The notes under the pieces are model-generated. The model had not been told where the DNA came from, searched no databases, and saw only the letters and a list, made by a program, of their open reading frames with translations. 64,000 bases of DNA, taken from NCBI GenBank assembly GCA_002396085.1, contig DGWI01000010.1, forward strand, positions 1 through 64,000. The letters run 5' to 3'. The position numbers and the translations under genes are program-made. Source of the stretch: Porphyromonadaceae bacterium UBA4262. GTDB lineage: Bacteria > Bacteroidota > Bacteroidia > Bacteroidales > Muribaculaceae. Of the stretch, positions 1 through 8,234 are shown one piece after another. Numbering within the stretch: the first letter of the stretch is position 1; each line of letters opens with the position of its first letter.

Positions 1-61
1 CAGTTCATCAGGTGGAGCGGCTCTCGTTTTATGTTGGGGTTAGGCTCTACCCCCCTGAGTT

Positions 62-1975
62 TTACTTGCCCAGCATGATGTTGATCACTGCGTTGACATC
101 GCTGATGTCGACATTGCCGTCGCCAGTGACATCGGCTGCTGCATTCTTCTCGGCCTTGCCCAGCATCATGTTGATGACAGCGTTGACATCGCTGATGTCG
201 ACGGTGCCATCGCCAGTCACGTCGCCCACAACACCAGCAGTGATGAGGGGCACCATCTCGCAGTTGATGACATTCTTGTTGGTTCCGCTACCGCGCAGGT
301 GAACCTGTGCCACAATGTGCATCTTCTCGGGTTTCCATGCGCTGTTGAGTGTCACCACGTAGCCTTTCTCGTAGTCGGTCTTGCCAGTGACATTGATGAC
401 ATCGCCATTGTAGGCCGACGGGATGGCACGCAACACACTCTCGTGCACATAGTTGTTGTCATAGACGCCCTGATTGATCTGACGAGCCACCAGGCTATCC
501 TCGGTCACATAGACGGTGAGTCCCATCGTACTGCCAAAGATGGTGGCGAAATCCTCGCTCAGTTGTCCAGTCACCTTGATGGCCAACTTGTTGTCGGTCT
601 CGGTGTAGGTCGGCTCAATCTTGACGGTGGCCAGTGCCGGTGTGGGATTGTTGTCGAAGTAGACCTCCTTGATCATCTCGGCAGCCATCTGCGTGTATTG
701 CTCATAGTAACCCAGCGACTGGCAGAGTGAGCCAGTCAACTCGGCATCAAAGCGGTCGAAGGCAGCACTTGGGTCGCTGTTGCAGCCCATATAGTTCGAG
801 AGGCTAAGGCCCTTAGAAATCACAAATGGGTCGCCTGTCGAGGGGATGTTGTTGTGGATAGCCACCCAAGCCATCTTGTCGCCCATCATCTCGCGCATGG
901 CCTTGACCACTGCCGTACCCAGCGGGCACCAGGTGCATGTGGTGCTGGTGAACTGCTCGACCAGATGTCTCTGACGCTCAAATCCCTCGATGTAGGCAGC
1001 AAATGTGGCAGTAAGCTCGGTGGCATCGGTCACCTGCTCGCCAGCGACAGTCTTGACACGCAATGTGAACGTGTGCTGCCCGGTGGTGACACCCTCAAGC
1101 GGGCAGACACCCTGATAGACCGAACCAGCAATGTTGAGTGGCAGGGGCGAGTCGATCGTGCCCATGACCTGGTCATCGACCAGCATGTCGATGGTGTAGT
1201 CGGTGAGAGCCTCGGCGATGCCATAGTTGCTCAGGTTGACCGAGAACTGCAGTCCGTCGCTGACCTTGGCATAATTGTAGGCCTGCAGGTTGCGCATCGT
1301 CAGGTTGTACTGCGGGAAGTTCTCGCTCTCGACGATGGCCTGGACACTGAGGTTGCCGTATTCCGACAGACCGATGTCCTCCCAGCCATTGGTGACACCA
1401 GTAGCATTGGTGTAGGACGGCAAGATTGTGCCCTCCTCGACCACCGAAATGGGATAGCAGTCGTTGGTGTTACCTTTCTTCTGCTGATACTGATAGCCAA
1501 TCATCAGACCGACGATTCCCTCGGTCGAGATGGTGAAGGGATTTTCCAGTTCCACCTGGTTCCAACCGATAGTGGTCGATGCGACCAGTTGCTCGGCCAG
1601 GGGCTCGCCCAGTGTGAGGGGCGACAGGCTGGTGACTGGATAGACAAACACACCACCATCGGTCACTGCAGCACAGAGACCGAAGCGGATGGCCTTGACC
1701 ACGCCGCCCTCAAAGGCCTGAACCATCTCGAGTGGCAGAATGGTGCCTTGTTTAAAGACTCCTGAGGTGCCTGCTAGACCCAAGCCGTACTCGGCCAGGG
1801 CATCGCTCACGTAGGGACCCATGTAGAGCTGGTTGGGACCCAGAACCTTGGCTGCAGGAGCCTTGGCTGCACGGGGTGTCAACAATTGTGCGGCAGGATT
1901 GCGCTGAATCAACTGCGCACTGACTGTGGTGGCACACATTGCCATCAGAGCCAACGAAAGTAAGATTTTTTTCAT
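62..1975 (-). CDS. Exported Omp28/thioredoxin-like protein with dockerin tail
   Basis: This 637-residue protein starts with a signal peptide (about residues 1-20, ending in VSA). A long beta-rich region follows, then a thioredoxin-fold segment like Omp28-family proteins, with a CTWC motif at Cys347 and Cys350. Two dockerin-type EF-hand repeats end the protein (about 577-637, motif GDVTGDGTVDISDVNAV). The CxxC pair suggests a thiol-disulfide role or a structural disulfide; no substrate can be read from sequence. It is the last gene of an operon, 30 bp after the small dockerin protein and behind the Omp28-like lipoprotein. It closely resembles the protein at 6206-8158, including the shared N-terminal motif LGPNQLYMGPY. 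The domain layout is seen; the redox role is inferred. Confidence 0.85.
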   Translation of the reverse strand: MKKILLSLALMAMCATTVSAQLIQRNPAAQLLTPRAAKAPAAKVLGPNQLYMGPYVSDALAEYGLGLAGTSGVFKQGTILPLEMVQAFEGGVVKAIRFGLCAAVTDGGVFVYPVTSLSPLTLGEPLAEQLVASTTIGWNQVELENPFTISTEGIVGLMIGYQYQQKKGNTNDCYPISVVEEGTILPSYTNATGVTNGWEDIGLSEYGNLSVQAIVESENFPQYNLTMRNLQAYNYAKVSDGLQFSVNLSNYGIAEALTDYTIDMLVDDQVMGTIDSPLPLNIAGSVYQGVCPLEGVTTGQHTFTLRVKTVAGEQVTDATELTATFAAYIEGFERQRHLVEQFTSTTCTWCPLGTAVVKAMREMMGDKMAWVAIHNNIPSTGDPFVISKGLSLSNYMGCNSDPSAAFDRFDAELTGSLCQSLGYYEQYTQMAAEMIKEVYFDNNPTPALATVKIEPTYTETDNKLAIKVTGQLSEDFATIFGSTMGLTVYVTEDSLVARQINQGVYDNNYVHESVLRAIPSAYNGDVINVTGKTDYEKGYVVTLNSAWKPEKMHIVAQVHLRGSGTNKNVINCEMVPLITAGVVGDVTGDGTVDISDVNAVINMMLGKAEKNAAADVTGDGNVDISDVNAVINIMLGK

Positions 1976-2005
1976 GATCCTTTAGTCTTTATTAAAACAT
2001 AAACA

Positions 2006-2692
2006 TTATTTTCCTAGCATGAGATTGATGACTGCATTAACATCGCTGATGTCAACATTGCCGTCGTCGGTAACATCGGCTGCATCAACCTTCTCGGCCT
2101 TGCCCAGCATCATGTTGATCACGGCGTTGACATCGCTGATGTCGACATTGCCGTCGCCAGTGATGTCGCCCACCACCTCGTCATGGATGCCGTTGCGGTA
2201 GTGCAGCGTCACTGTGGGTCCATCGCACACATATGTGTAGGTGGGATTAAGAATCGTTCCTGTCATGTTCAGTACCTCAACCGTGAAGGTCACGTCGCAT
2301 CCCCCCTCTTCAGTGGGAATCCACTCGGTCATCATGTCCTTCAACTGGTTGGCGGTCATTGGTCCGCCCTCGGTGACAATATTAGTCACATCATAATAGG
2401 GTCTGCAAGCCGAGGGAAAGCACAGCTGATAGACACCGTTGTCGATGCGCTCGATGAACATGTTGATGCGCAGATAGCGTGTCTCGCTGGTCTTGTTACG
2501 CACGTATAGATTCGAGTACATCACGTCAAAGACATCCGTCCCATCATCTATATGCGTGACCTCATTCAGTGTGAGAGTTGTGCCGTCGGGCACCACGTTT
2601 CCGTCCTTGCCGACAAACTCAAAGTAATCGGCCTGTGCCGACATTGTCATGCTCGTCAACACAGTTGCAATCAGTAGTAAGAATTTTTTCAT
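2006..2692 (-). CDS. Small exported dockerin-tailed protein
   Basis: This 228-residue protein has a signal peptide (MKKFLLLIATVLTSMTMSA), about 140 residues of unrecognised beta-rich sequence, and two C-terminal dockerin-type repeats (from about residue 165). The central part has no motif I can name. It is the middle gene of a three-gene operon, 14 bp after the Omp28-like lipoprotein and 30 bp before the large Omp28/dockerin protein, so it probably works with them at the cell surface. The function is unknown. The coding call is secure from the signal peptide and the conserved tail. Confidence 0.85.
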   Translation of the reverse strand: MKKFLLLIATVLTSMTMSAQADYFEFVGKDGNVVPDGTTLTLNEVTHIDDGTDVFDVMYSNLYVRNKTSETRYLRINMFIERIDNGVYQLCFPSACRPYYDVTNIVTEGGPMTANQLKDMMTEWIPTEEGGCDVTFTVEVLNMTGTILNPTYTYVCDGPTVTLHYRNGIHDEVVGDITGDGNVDISDVNAVINMMLGKAEKVDAADVTDDGNVDISDVNAVINLMLGK

Positions 2693-2706
2693 ATCGTTAT
2701 TTTGAT

Positions 2707-3507
2707 TTAGTTACTCACAATCTTGGCTTGTGTGGCCTGTAGGACACCAGTGGAGTTGTAGACAAATGCCACGACGCGCAGGTTGTCCAAGACATAGTCA
2801 TCACTGATGGTGATGGCCGCAGACTTGGCATCGGTCTCTCCTTCGTTCATAGAAACATCCTCGCCCCACATGCCATTGATGGTCTGTCGGAACACATGGT
2901 TGTGAACATAATCGGCCTTAGGCTTGCCATCTTGCATATACTGTGGGCTTACAATGCTGTCCTCAACAAGCCACAGCTGCAGTTTGCCAGTTACAGCCCC
3001 GTCAACAGCCATCATCTGGGCATCAACATTGAGTTCACGAGTCTCAGTGTTTAGACTCATGTCCAGTTTGATGGACAAGGCAGCTGTGCGCTGGATTTGT
3101 TCATAGACTGCTGCTGCCCATGTGGGATAGTCGCTCAGTGGCTGACGGTTGACCATGCCCATGGGCTGGTGCTCGACTTGCCAGTAGTTGAAATAATCAT
3201 CGCCCTCGGCGGTCCACAGCGGCATGGTCGTCGTGTGCCGTGCATTCCAGGCAAAGGGACCGCTATGGATGGCTACAGCAATCACCACCGAGTCGCCATA
3301 CTGCTCTTGCAGCTGGTGAATGGTCGCAGTGGCATCGGGGCAGTTAACACAACGCTGGCCGGTGAAGTCCTCGATGAGCACGGCACGCGACACGGCAGCA
3401 GGCTTGACATAGATGAGACGGTCGTCCTCGGGAATGTTGTCACAGGCGGTGAGCAATGCCAGGGCAGCCACTGCCATGGGAATAATATGCTTGAATATCT
3501 TCTTCAT
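2707..3507 (-). CDS. Omp28-related lipoprotein
   Basis: This 266-residue lipoprotein has a signal peptide ending in the lipobox LLTAC (lipidated Cys22). A thioredoxin-like segment follows at once, with a CVNC motif at Cys53 and Cys56. The sequence around it (VLIEDFTGQRCVNCP) is the hallmark of the Omp28-related family. Unlike its paralogues here it has no dockerin tail, so lipidation probably anchors it instead. It is the first gene of the operon that continues into the two dockerin proteins. A role in thiol chemistry or protein folding at the outer membrane is inferred only. Confidence 0.85.
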   Translation of the reverse strand: MKKIFKHIIPMAVAALALLTACDNIPEDDRLIYVKPAAVSRAVLIEDFTGQRCVNCPDATATIHQLQEQYGDSVVIAVAIHSGPFAWNARHTTTMPLWTAEGDDYFNYWQVEHQPMGMVNRQPLSDYPTWAAAVYEQIQRTAALSIKLDMSLNTETRELNVDAQMMAVDGAVTGKLQLWLVEDSIVSPQYMQDGKPKADYVHNHVFRQTINGMWGEDVSMNEGETDAKSAAITISDDYVLDNLRVVAFVYNSTGVLQATQAKIVSN

Positions 3508-3550
3508 TGTCTAAAAGTTATTTAACTTTCTAAAGTAGCTTCTTGACAGT

Positions 3551-3705
3551 AGTTAAGGGAGTTAAGGGAGTTAAAGGAGTTAAGACGATACCTGAACAGC
3601 GAACAAGCCCGAAGGGCTGGCAGACCCACCCGCATAATCACAAGGCGAAGGTATCGGCCTCACTACCCTACTCCTCTACTATTAAAAATGTGATGTCTTA
3701 ACTCC
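3551..3705. repeat. MITE-like structured intergenic element
   Basis: The spacer upstream of the Omp28 lipoprotein holds an 11-bp perfect inverted repeat: GGAGTTAAGAC at 3576-3586 and GTCTTAACTCC at 3695-3705. The left end is preceded by short GTTAAGGGA direct repeats (3551-3575). Inside, CGATACCT (3586-3593) can pair with AGGTATCG (3649-3656), enclosing a small AGCCC/GGGCT hairpin. The arrangement suggests a non-coding mobile or structured-RNA element. No gene or transposase is associated with it. Confidence 0.5.
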
Positions 3706-3752
3706 ATTTGACTACTTAACTACTTAAGTACAAAACCAGATGAGAAACTTGT

Positions 3753-5390
3753 CTAGAAGTTATAGTTATAGGTCAGCGTGACACCACGGCTGGCGGGCAC
3801 ATAGCGGCACACACCGCCGGCGCAGTTATAGCCCGCACGCGTGCGGCCATAGCCCAGTTGGATGCGGTGCGACTTGACGTTATAGGTCACCAGACCCTGA
3901 TAGTAGTGCAGTTTGGTGTCGCCACTGTTGTACATGTCGGCAATCGAGAACATCCAGTGGGGTGCCCACGAGAGCTCGAGCAGGCCATACCACCAGTCGC
4001 CCTGGTCGTCCTTGGTCGACAGGTATTGCACCTCGCCACGCAGGGTGAGCTTGCGGGTCATGTTCCATCGCACGTCGGCCACAGCGATGTCGCTGTGCAC
4101 CATGCCTCCGTGTCCCTCAACGGCGGTCTTGTTATAGAACTGGTTCATATACATCAGGTTGATCTTGACCGTGCGCGAGAGCTTCTTCTCGATCTGCACA
4201 TTCAAGTCCTGATAGTAGGTGTTGTTGCCCCAGCCCCAATAGCTGGTCTTGAAGCCATCGGTGCCCATCTCCTTAGCACCCTCCTTGACCTTGAGCGAGT
4301 GGATGTGCGAGAAGTTGAGTCGCACCTTGGTGCCATACTTACCGCCCAAGAAGGTCTTCTTCTTGAACAGGTAGCTCAGCTCGGCCTGATAGGCCCACTC
4401 ACCCAGGGTGTTGGTGGCATAGGGGTAGAGAGCCGCCAGGGCGTAGGTGTGCTCCATCGAGAACGCCGGCAGGTGGTTGATGGTCGACGAGATGCCGGTC
4501 ATCGAGCGCCGGCTGCGGAACGACATGTTCTCGCTGCGCTTGATCTGGACCAGCGCGCTCAGTCCCGACCGGGCATAGGATGCCGAGAGCATCTCGACGT
4601 GACCGGGACCATAGACATAGCCGTTGTCAAACGACGGATCCTGCGACTTGTGGGCATACTCGAGCAGAACGCTCACCGGGCCCTGTTGGTAGCGTGCCCG
4701 GGCATCCCACGCGTTGACATAGGTGGGCAACTTGAGCTTGTGAGTGGCATCGCGCATGATTTCCTCCTCGCTCTCATGCTTGTTGACCCACGACGCACCC
4801 AGCATCAGGTGGGCACCATGAGCCTGCAGGGGCTTGGCCCACTGCTCCAGGTTGACCTCGGCGTCGGCACCGGTGATCCATGCCTTGTTCCAGTCCCAGT
4901 AGCGGCGCTGGCGTCCGGTCAGGGCCTTGAGCGTGAATCCATCGGCCCGCCACACGGCGCGAGCACCCAGCAGCGAGTTATCCACTCCCAGGCTGCGCTG
5001 CTCGTAGGTGCGGTAGATAAACCCAGAGCCAAACTGGTCGTAGGTCGAGCCCAGTGTCAACTCCACGCGGTTAAACTTGCCCTTGACCCAGAAGTTGGGC
5101 AGACCCCATCCCTTGAAGTCCTTCTCAAATCCGGGCAGCGGGAACTCGGTGAACTCAAACCGAGCGCCGGCGTCGACCCACTTGCTCATCAGGGCGACGT
5201 CGGCGTAGGTGTTGGTTAGCACCTTATCATCACTCTTGGCGGCACCGATTTTCTCATCCTCCTGCGGGATGAGCACCTCGCTGTGCACACTGCCGGTGAC
5301 TGTGACCTTCTTCTCGCCAGGCGTCTGTCCATCCTGTGCCAGTGCAGTCATCGCACCGAGTGCCAACGCACCGAGTAATAGCTTTCTCAT
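3753..5390 (-). CDS. DUF6029 family outer-membrane protein
   Basis: This protein of about 545 residues has a signal peptide (MRKLLLGALALGAMTALA) and then a long run of alternating aromatic and hydrophobic strands ending in YNYNF, as in an outer-membrane beta-barrel. It matches the Bacteroidetes DUF6029 family in length and style; the family's function is not established. I chose the ATG at 5390, which overlaps the TGA of the upstream thioredoxin gene by one base. A GTG one codon earlier is possible. The overlap implies translational coupling with the TlpA-like gene, so the two probably share a periplasmic or outer-membrane job. Confidence 0.85.
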   Translation of the reverse strand: MRKLLLGALALGAMTALAQDGQTPGEKKVTVTGSVHSEVLIPQEDEKIGAAKSDDKVLTNTYADVALMSKWVDAGARFEFTEFPLPGFEKDFKGWGLPNFWVKGKFNRVELTLGSTYDQFGSGFIYRTYEQRSLGVDNSLLGARAVWRADGFTLKALTGRQRRYWDWNKAWITGADAEVNLEQWAKPLQAHGAHLMLGASWVNKHESEEEIMRDATHKLKLPTYVNAWDARARYQQGPVSVLLEYAHKSQDPSFDNGYVYGPGHVEMLSASYARSGLSALVQIKRSENMSFRSRRSMTGISSTINHLPAFSMEHTYALAALYPYATNTLGEWAYQAELSYLFKKKTFLGGKYGTKVRLNFSHIHSLKVKEGAKEMGTDGFKTSYWGWGNNTYYQDLNVQIEKKLSRTVKINLMYMNQFYNKTAVEGHGGMVHSDIAVADVRWNMTRKLTLRGEVQYLSTKDDQGDWWYGLLELSWAPHWMFSIADMYNSGDTKLHYYQGLVTYNVKSHRIQLGYGRTRAGYNCAGGVCRYVPASRGVTLTYNYNF

Positions 5391-5872
5391 CACTTCTTGG
5401 TTAAGACTTCGAGCAGCTCGTTCTCGGCACCGTCGGTATATCCGTTGTGCTTATAAATCATCTTGCCATTCTCGTCGAGCACCACCACATAGGGGATGAG
5501 CTGGATGCCCAGGGCGCGCTTGAGCTCGCCGTTGGGGTCGAGCAGCACACGATAGGGCCAGCCATTGGCTGCCACCAGGGGCTTGACGCGGTTGGCGCTC
5601 TGTGCCTCGTCGATCGACACGGCAATCACCTCGACACCAGTCTCTTCCTGCCACTCGTCATAGACCTCGGCAATGGCGCTAAGCTCGCGCTGGCACGGCT
5701 TGCACCAGGTGGCAAAGAAGCTCACAATCACAGGATGCCCCGGGCGTGCCAGGGTGTCGGTGCGCACGGCGTTGCCGTCGATGTCGTTGAGCGTCACGGC
5801 CGGCATCTGGGCCTGTGCCGCCAGCGTGCATGCCAGCAGGGCAGCAAAGAGTAATAATGCTTTCTTCATCAT
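5390..5872 (-). CDS. TlpA-like exported thioredoxin
   Basis: This 160-residue protein has a signal peptide (about 1-22) and a TlpA/ResA-type thioredoxin domain with the active-site motif WCKPC (Cys57, Cys60) after the usual SFFATW strand. The later segment QLIPYVVVLDENGKM carries the expected cis-proline (IP). It probably reduces periplasmic disulfides. The open frame extends 25 codons further upstream, but the ATG-ATG-AAG-AAG start at 5872 gives a proper signal peptide. Its stop overlaps the start of the DUF6029 gene. Confidence 0.9.
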   Translation of the reverse strand: MMKKALLLFAALLACTLAAQAQMPAVTLNDIDGNAVRTDTLARPGHPVIVSFFATWCKPCQRELSAIAEVYDEWQEETGVEVIAVSIDEAQSANRVKPLVAANGWPYRVLLDPNGELKRALGIQLIPYVVVLDENGKMIYKHNGYTDGAENELLEVLTKK

Positions 5873-5951
5873 AAGTATACGTTTTTTAAATAGATTGCTT
5901 ACAAAAGTAGAACAAATATCTGAATCATCCAAATTTTTGTCACACAAACTT

Positions 5952-5973
5952 CAAAAAAAGAGCCCTAAGGCTC
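5952..5973 (-). terminator. Intrinsic terminator after the AraC remnant
   Basis: On the minus strand GAGCC-TTAG-GGCTC is followed by seven T residues. It lies at the end of the AraC-family remnant and was probably that gene's terminator. Confidence 0.6.
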
Positions 5974-6070
5974 AGCCGACCGAGCACCACCTCCTGACAT
6001 CGGCCGTGCCCAACTTCAGGTAGGCCGACGGCGTGATACCCGTCTGGCTCTTGAAGAGCCCTCGTCTGGC
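5972..6070 (-). pseudogene. Remnant of an AraC-family regulator C-terminus
   Basis: The minus strand here encodes about 32 residues ending at a TGA. They include FKSQTGITPSAYLKL, the conserved end of the second helix-turn-helix in AraC-family proteins. The intact regulator at 10981-12660 ends in the same way (FKKQTGLTPSAYLKLA). Nothing of the remainder of such a gene is visible: the sequence upstream (6071 on) becomes a palindromic intergenic repeat. The fragment keeps an apparent terminator. It is best read as the tail of a deleted paralogue. Confidence 0.75.
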
Positions 6071-6085
6071 GGGATACAAAAATGT

Positions 6086-6131
6086 CCACAGATTACACTG
6101 ATTTAACTGATGAAATCAGCGTGATCTGTGG
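6086..6131. repeat. Palindromic CACAGATTACACTGATT element
   Basis: Two arms of 17 bases (15 match) face each other about ten bases apart. The same arm sequence recurs at 55279-55298 and, inverted, at 55561-55576. Further ATCTGC-rich repeats follow to about 6200 and also occur around 12880-12915. This fills the gap between the TlpA gene and the next dockerin gene together with the AraC remnant. Confidence 0.6.
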
Positions 6132-6205
6132 TCACGATCTGCGTGAGACAAATCTGCTAGGTCAAGACAATCCGCTATATCTGCGCGATCTGCATGAGAT
6201 TAAGG

Positions 6206-8158
6206 TTACTTGCCGAGCATGATGTTGATCACGGCGTTGACATCGGCGATGTCGACCTTGCCGTCGCCAGTGACGTCGCTTGTAGCTAGTAACTCGTCAC
6301 TTGTAACTGTTTTGCCCAGCATGATGTTGATTACCGCGTTGACATCGGCAATGTCGACCTTGCCGTCGCCAGTCACGTCGCCTGTGATGCCCTGCGATGG
6401 TGCCGGCATGTCCTTGATGTCAAGCATCTCGCAGTTGAAGACTTCCTTCTTGGTGCCACTGCCCTTGCGATTGATCAGCACCACGACGTGCATGTTGTCG
6501 GCATTCCAGTCCTCGCTCAGCGTGGTAGTGAACTCGTTGGCATAGTTGAGCGTGCCGTCGACCATTTTCAGTGCCGTGCCCGAGATGGTGCCCAGCATGT
6601 CGCGCATCACATGGTTGTGGGTGTAGTCGTTGATCCAGGTGCCATCGTTCAACTGACGCCCCACCAAGCCGTCCTCGGTGAGATAGACCGTGATGCCCAC
6701 ACCCGAGCCAAAGAGTGTCTTGAGTTCGCTGGTGGTCTGGCCCGTGACATTGAGCTTGAGTTCGCGGGTTGCGGGGTCGTAAGTTCCTCCCAGATTAATA
6801 TTGGCCACAACAGGTGTCCAGTTGTTGCCGATATAGGACTCATTGAGATAGTCGGCATACATGGGAATCATCGATGGTTGGAAACCGATGCCAAAGGCAA
6901 TGGTTCCGGCCTTCTCATAGTCAAAGCGGTTGAATGTGGCCTGCGGATAAGATTGGTCCACACCCAGATAACTCATGATCTGGTCGCATCGAGTGTTGTG
7001 GAACACATCGGTGCCACTCATGTTGCCGTGGATGCCCACCCACGCCAGGTTGCCGCAGCGGTCGGCCACGGCCTGGATAAACTGCTCGCCCCAGGGGCAA
7101 TAGGTGCAATATTGCGAGGTAAACTGCTCGACCACATTCTTCTGTCGCGGGAAGGCTTCGTAGTAGGCCGTGAACTGGCCGCTGAGCATGGTTCCGTTCT
7201 CGACCGGCTCACCGCCAATCGAGGCGACCTGCAGGGCAAAGGTGTGCTTGCCCACACTCAAGTCCAGCCCATCGAGCGAACAAGTGCCGCTGATGTTCAC
7301 CTCGGTGGGTGTCAGTGCGATGGGCGAGTCGAACGCGTCGACCACCTGGCCGTCAACCAGTGCATTGATGACATAGTTGTCAAGCGTCTTGGCCCCCAAA
7401 TTGCTCATCGTGAGACTGAAGTTCACTCCATCGGCCACTCGGGCATAGTCATTGACCATGAGATCCTTGATGACCATGTCGTAGTCGGCAAAATTCTCGC
7501 TCTCGACAATGGCCTGCACACTGAGGTTGCCATAGCTGCTCAATCCCACATCATACCACTGGCAGGTCTCTGTGCCCAAATAGCCGTACATGAATGATGG
7601 GCAGATCTCATTGCCGGCCATCACGGCCGAGATGGGATGCGTGCGGTTGCTGGGGCTGGACACCTGCCGATACTGGAATCCCAGCATCAGCCCGGCCAGC
7701 CCGGTGAGGTCGATGGTGTAAGGCTCGTTGATGGCCACCTCGTTCCACCCCGCCGTTGTCGAGGGCACCTCCTGCTCGATGAGCGGTTCGCCCACGGTGA
7801 GCGGGTTGAGCGTGATGACGGGCCACAGGATGACCTGGGCCGAGTCGACCGGCTGATAGAGACCGAAGCGGATGGCTTTGACTTGTCCGCCCTCAAACTT
7901 CTGCACCTGGCTCAGGGTGAGCACGGTGCCAATCTTGACCGTCTCGTTGATGGTTGCCAACCCCAATCCGGCATTGGCCAGTTCGTCGGTGAAATAAGGT
8001 CCCATGTAGAGTTGGTTGGGTCCCAGCACCTTCTGCATGGGTGCCTTGGCTGCACGTGGCATGAAATGTTGGTTGACAGGTGACTGCTGCAGCAATTGTG
8101 CCCCGGCAGATGCCACACAGCCGATGAGCAGCAGTGATGTTAGTAGTTTTTTCTTCAT
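6206..8158 (-). CDS. Exported Omp28/thioredoxin-like protein with dockerin tail
   Basis: This 650-residue paralogue of the protein at 62-1975 has a signal peptide (about 1-20), the same conserved N-terminal motif (LGPNQLYMGPY, 45-55), a CTYC motif at Cys351 and Cys354 in the thioredoxin-like segment, and two dockerin repeats at the end joined by the linker VTSDELLATS. The start at 8158 (MKKKLL) was chosen because the upstream 19 codons do not extend the signal peptide. The dockerin cassette is nearly identical at DNA level to that of the gene at 12936-13955. The gene lies 76 bp downstream of the LRR gene with a hairpin between, so co-transcription is uncertain. Confidence 0.85.
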   Translation of the reverse strand: MKKKLLTSLLLIGCVASAGAQLLQQSPVNQHFMPRAAKAPMQKVLGPNQLYMGPYFTDELANAGLGLATINETVKIGTVLTLSQVQKFEGGQVKAIRFGLYQPVDSAQVILWPVITLNPLTVGEPLIEQEVPSTTAGWNEVAINEPYTIDLTGLAGLMLGFQYRQVSSPSNRTHPISAVMAGNEICPSFMYGYLGTETCQWYDVGLSSYGNLSVQAIVESENFADYDMVIKDLMVNDYARVADGVNFSLTMSNLGAKTLDNYVINALVDGQVVDAFDSPIALTPTEVNISGTCSLDGLDLSVGKHTFALQVASIGGEPVENGTMLSGQFTAYYEAFPRQKNVVEQFTSQYCTYCPWGEQFIQAVADRCGNLAWVGIHGNMSGTDVFHNTRCDQIMSYLGVDQSYPQATFNRFDYEKAGTIAFGIGFQPSMIPMYADYLNESYIGNNWTPVVANINLGGTYDPATRELKLNVTGQTTSELKTLFGSGVGITVYLTEDGLVGRQLNDGTWINDYTHNHVMRDMLGTISGTALKMVDGTLNYANEFTTTLSEDWNADNMHVVVLINRKGSGTKKEVFNCEMLDIKDMPAPSQGITGDVTGDGKVDIADVNAVINIMLGKTVTSDELLATSDVTGDGKVDIADVNAVINIMLGK

Positions 8159-8182
8159 AGTAGACTTAGTTTTCGCTAGGAA

Positions 8183-8216
8183 ATTGCGACACGGGGTTTG
8201 ACCCCCGTGCCGCAAT
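8183..8216 (-). terminator. Hairpin between LRR and Omp28 genes
   Basis: A stem built from ATTGCG/CGCAAT and CACGGGG/CCCCGTG with one mismatch sits just after the LRR gene stop. Only a short T run follows, so it could be a weak terminator or an attenuator for the downstream Omp28/dockerin gene. Confidence 0.45.
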
Positions 8217-8234
8217 CAATCAGTTTGATGAATA

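Noticed and set aside
62..240. Regular repeats in the dockerin tails read as a CRISPR array
   Set aside because: The repeats are coding EF-hand units in frame, with no spacers and no cas genes.
3858..5219. Long plus-strand open frames opposite minus-strand genes (also 14055-15620, 6488-7597, 8610-9986)
   Set aside because: They mirror clear genes with signal peptides or family motifs on the other strand and show no motif of their own.
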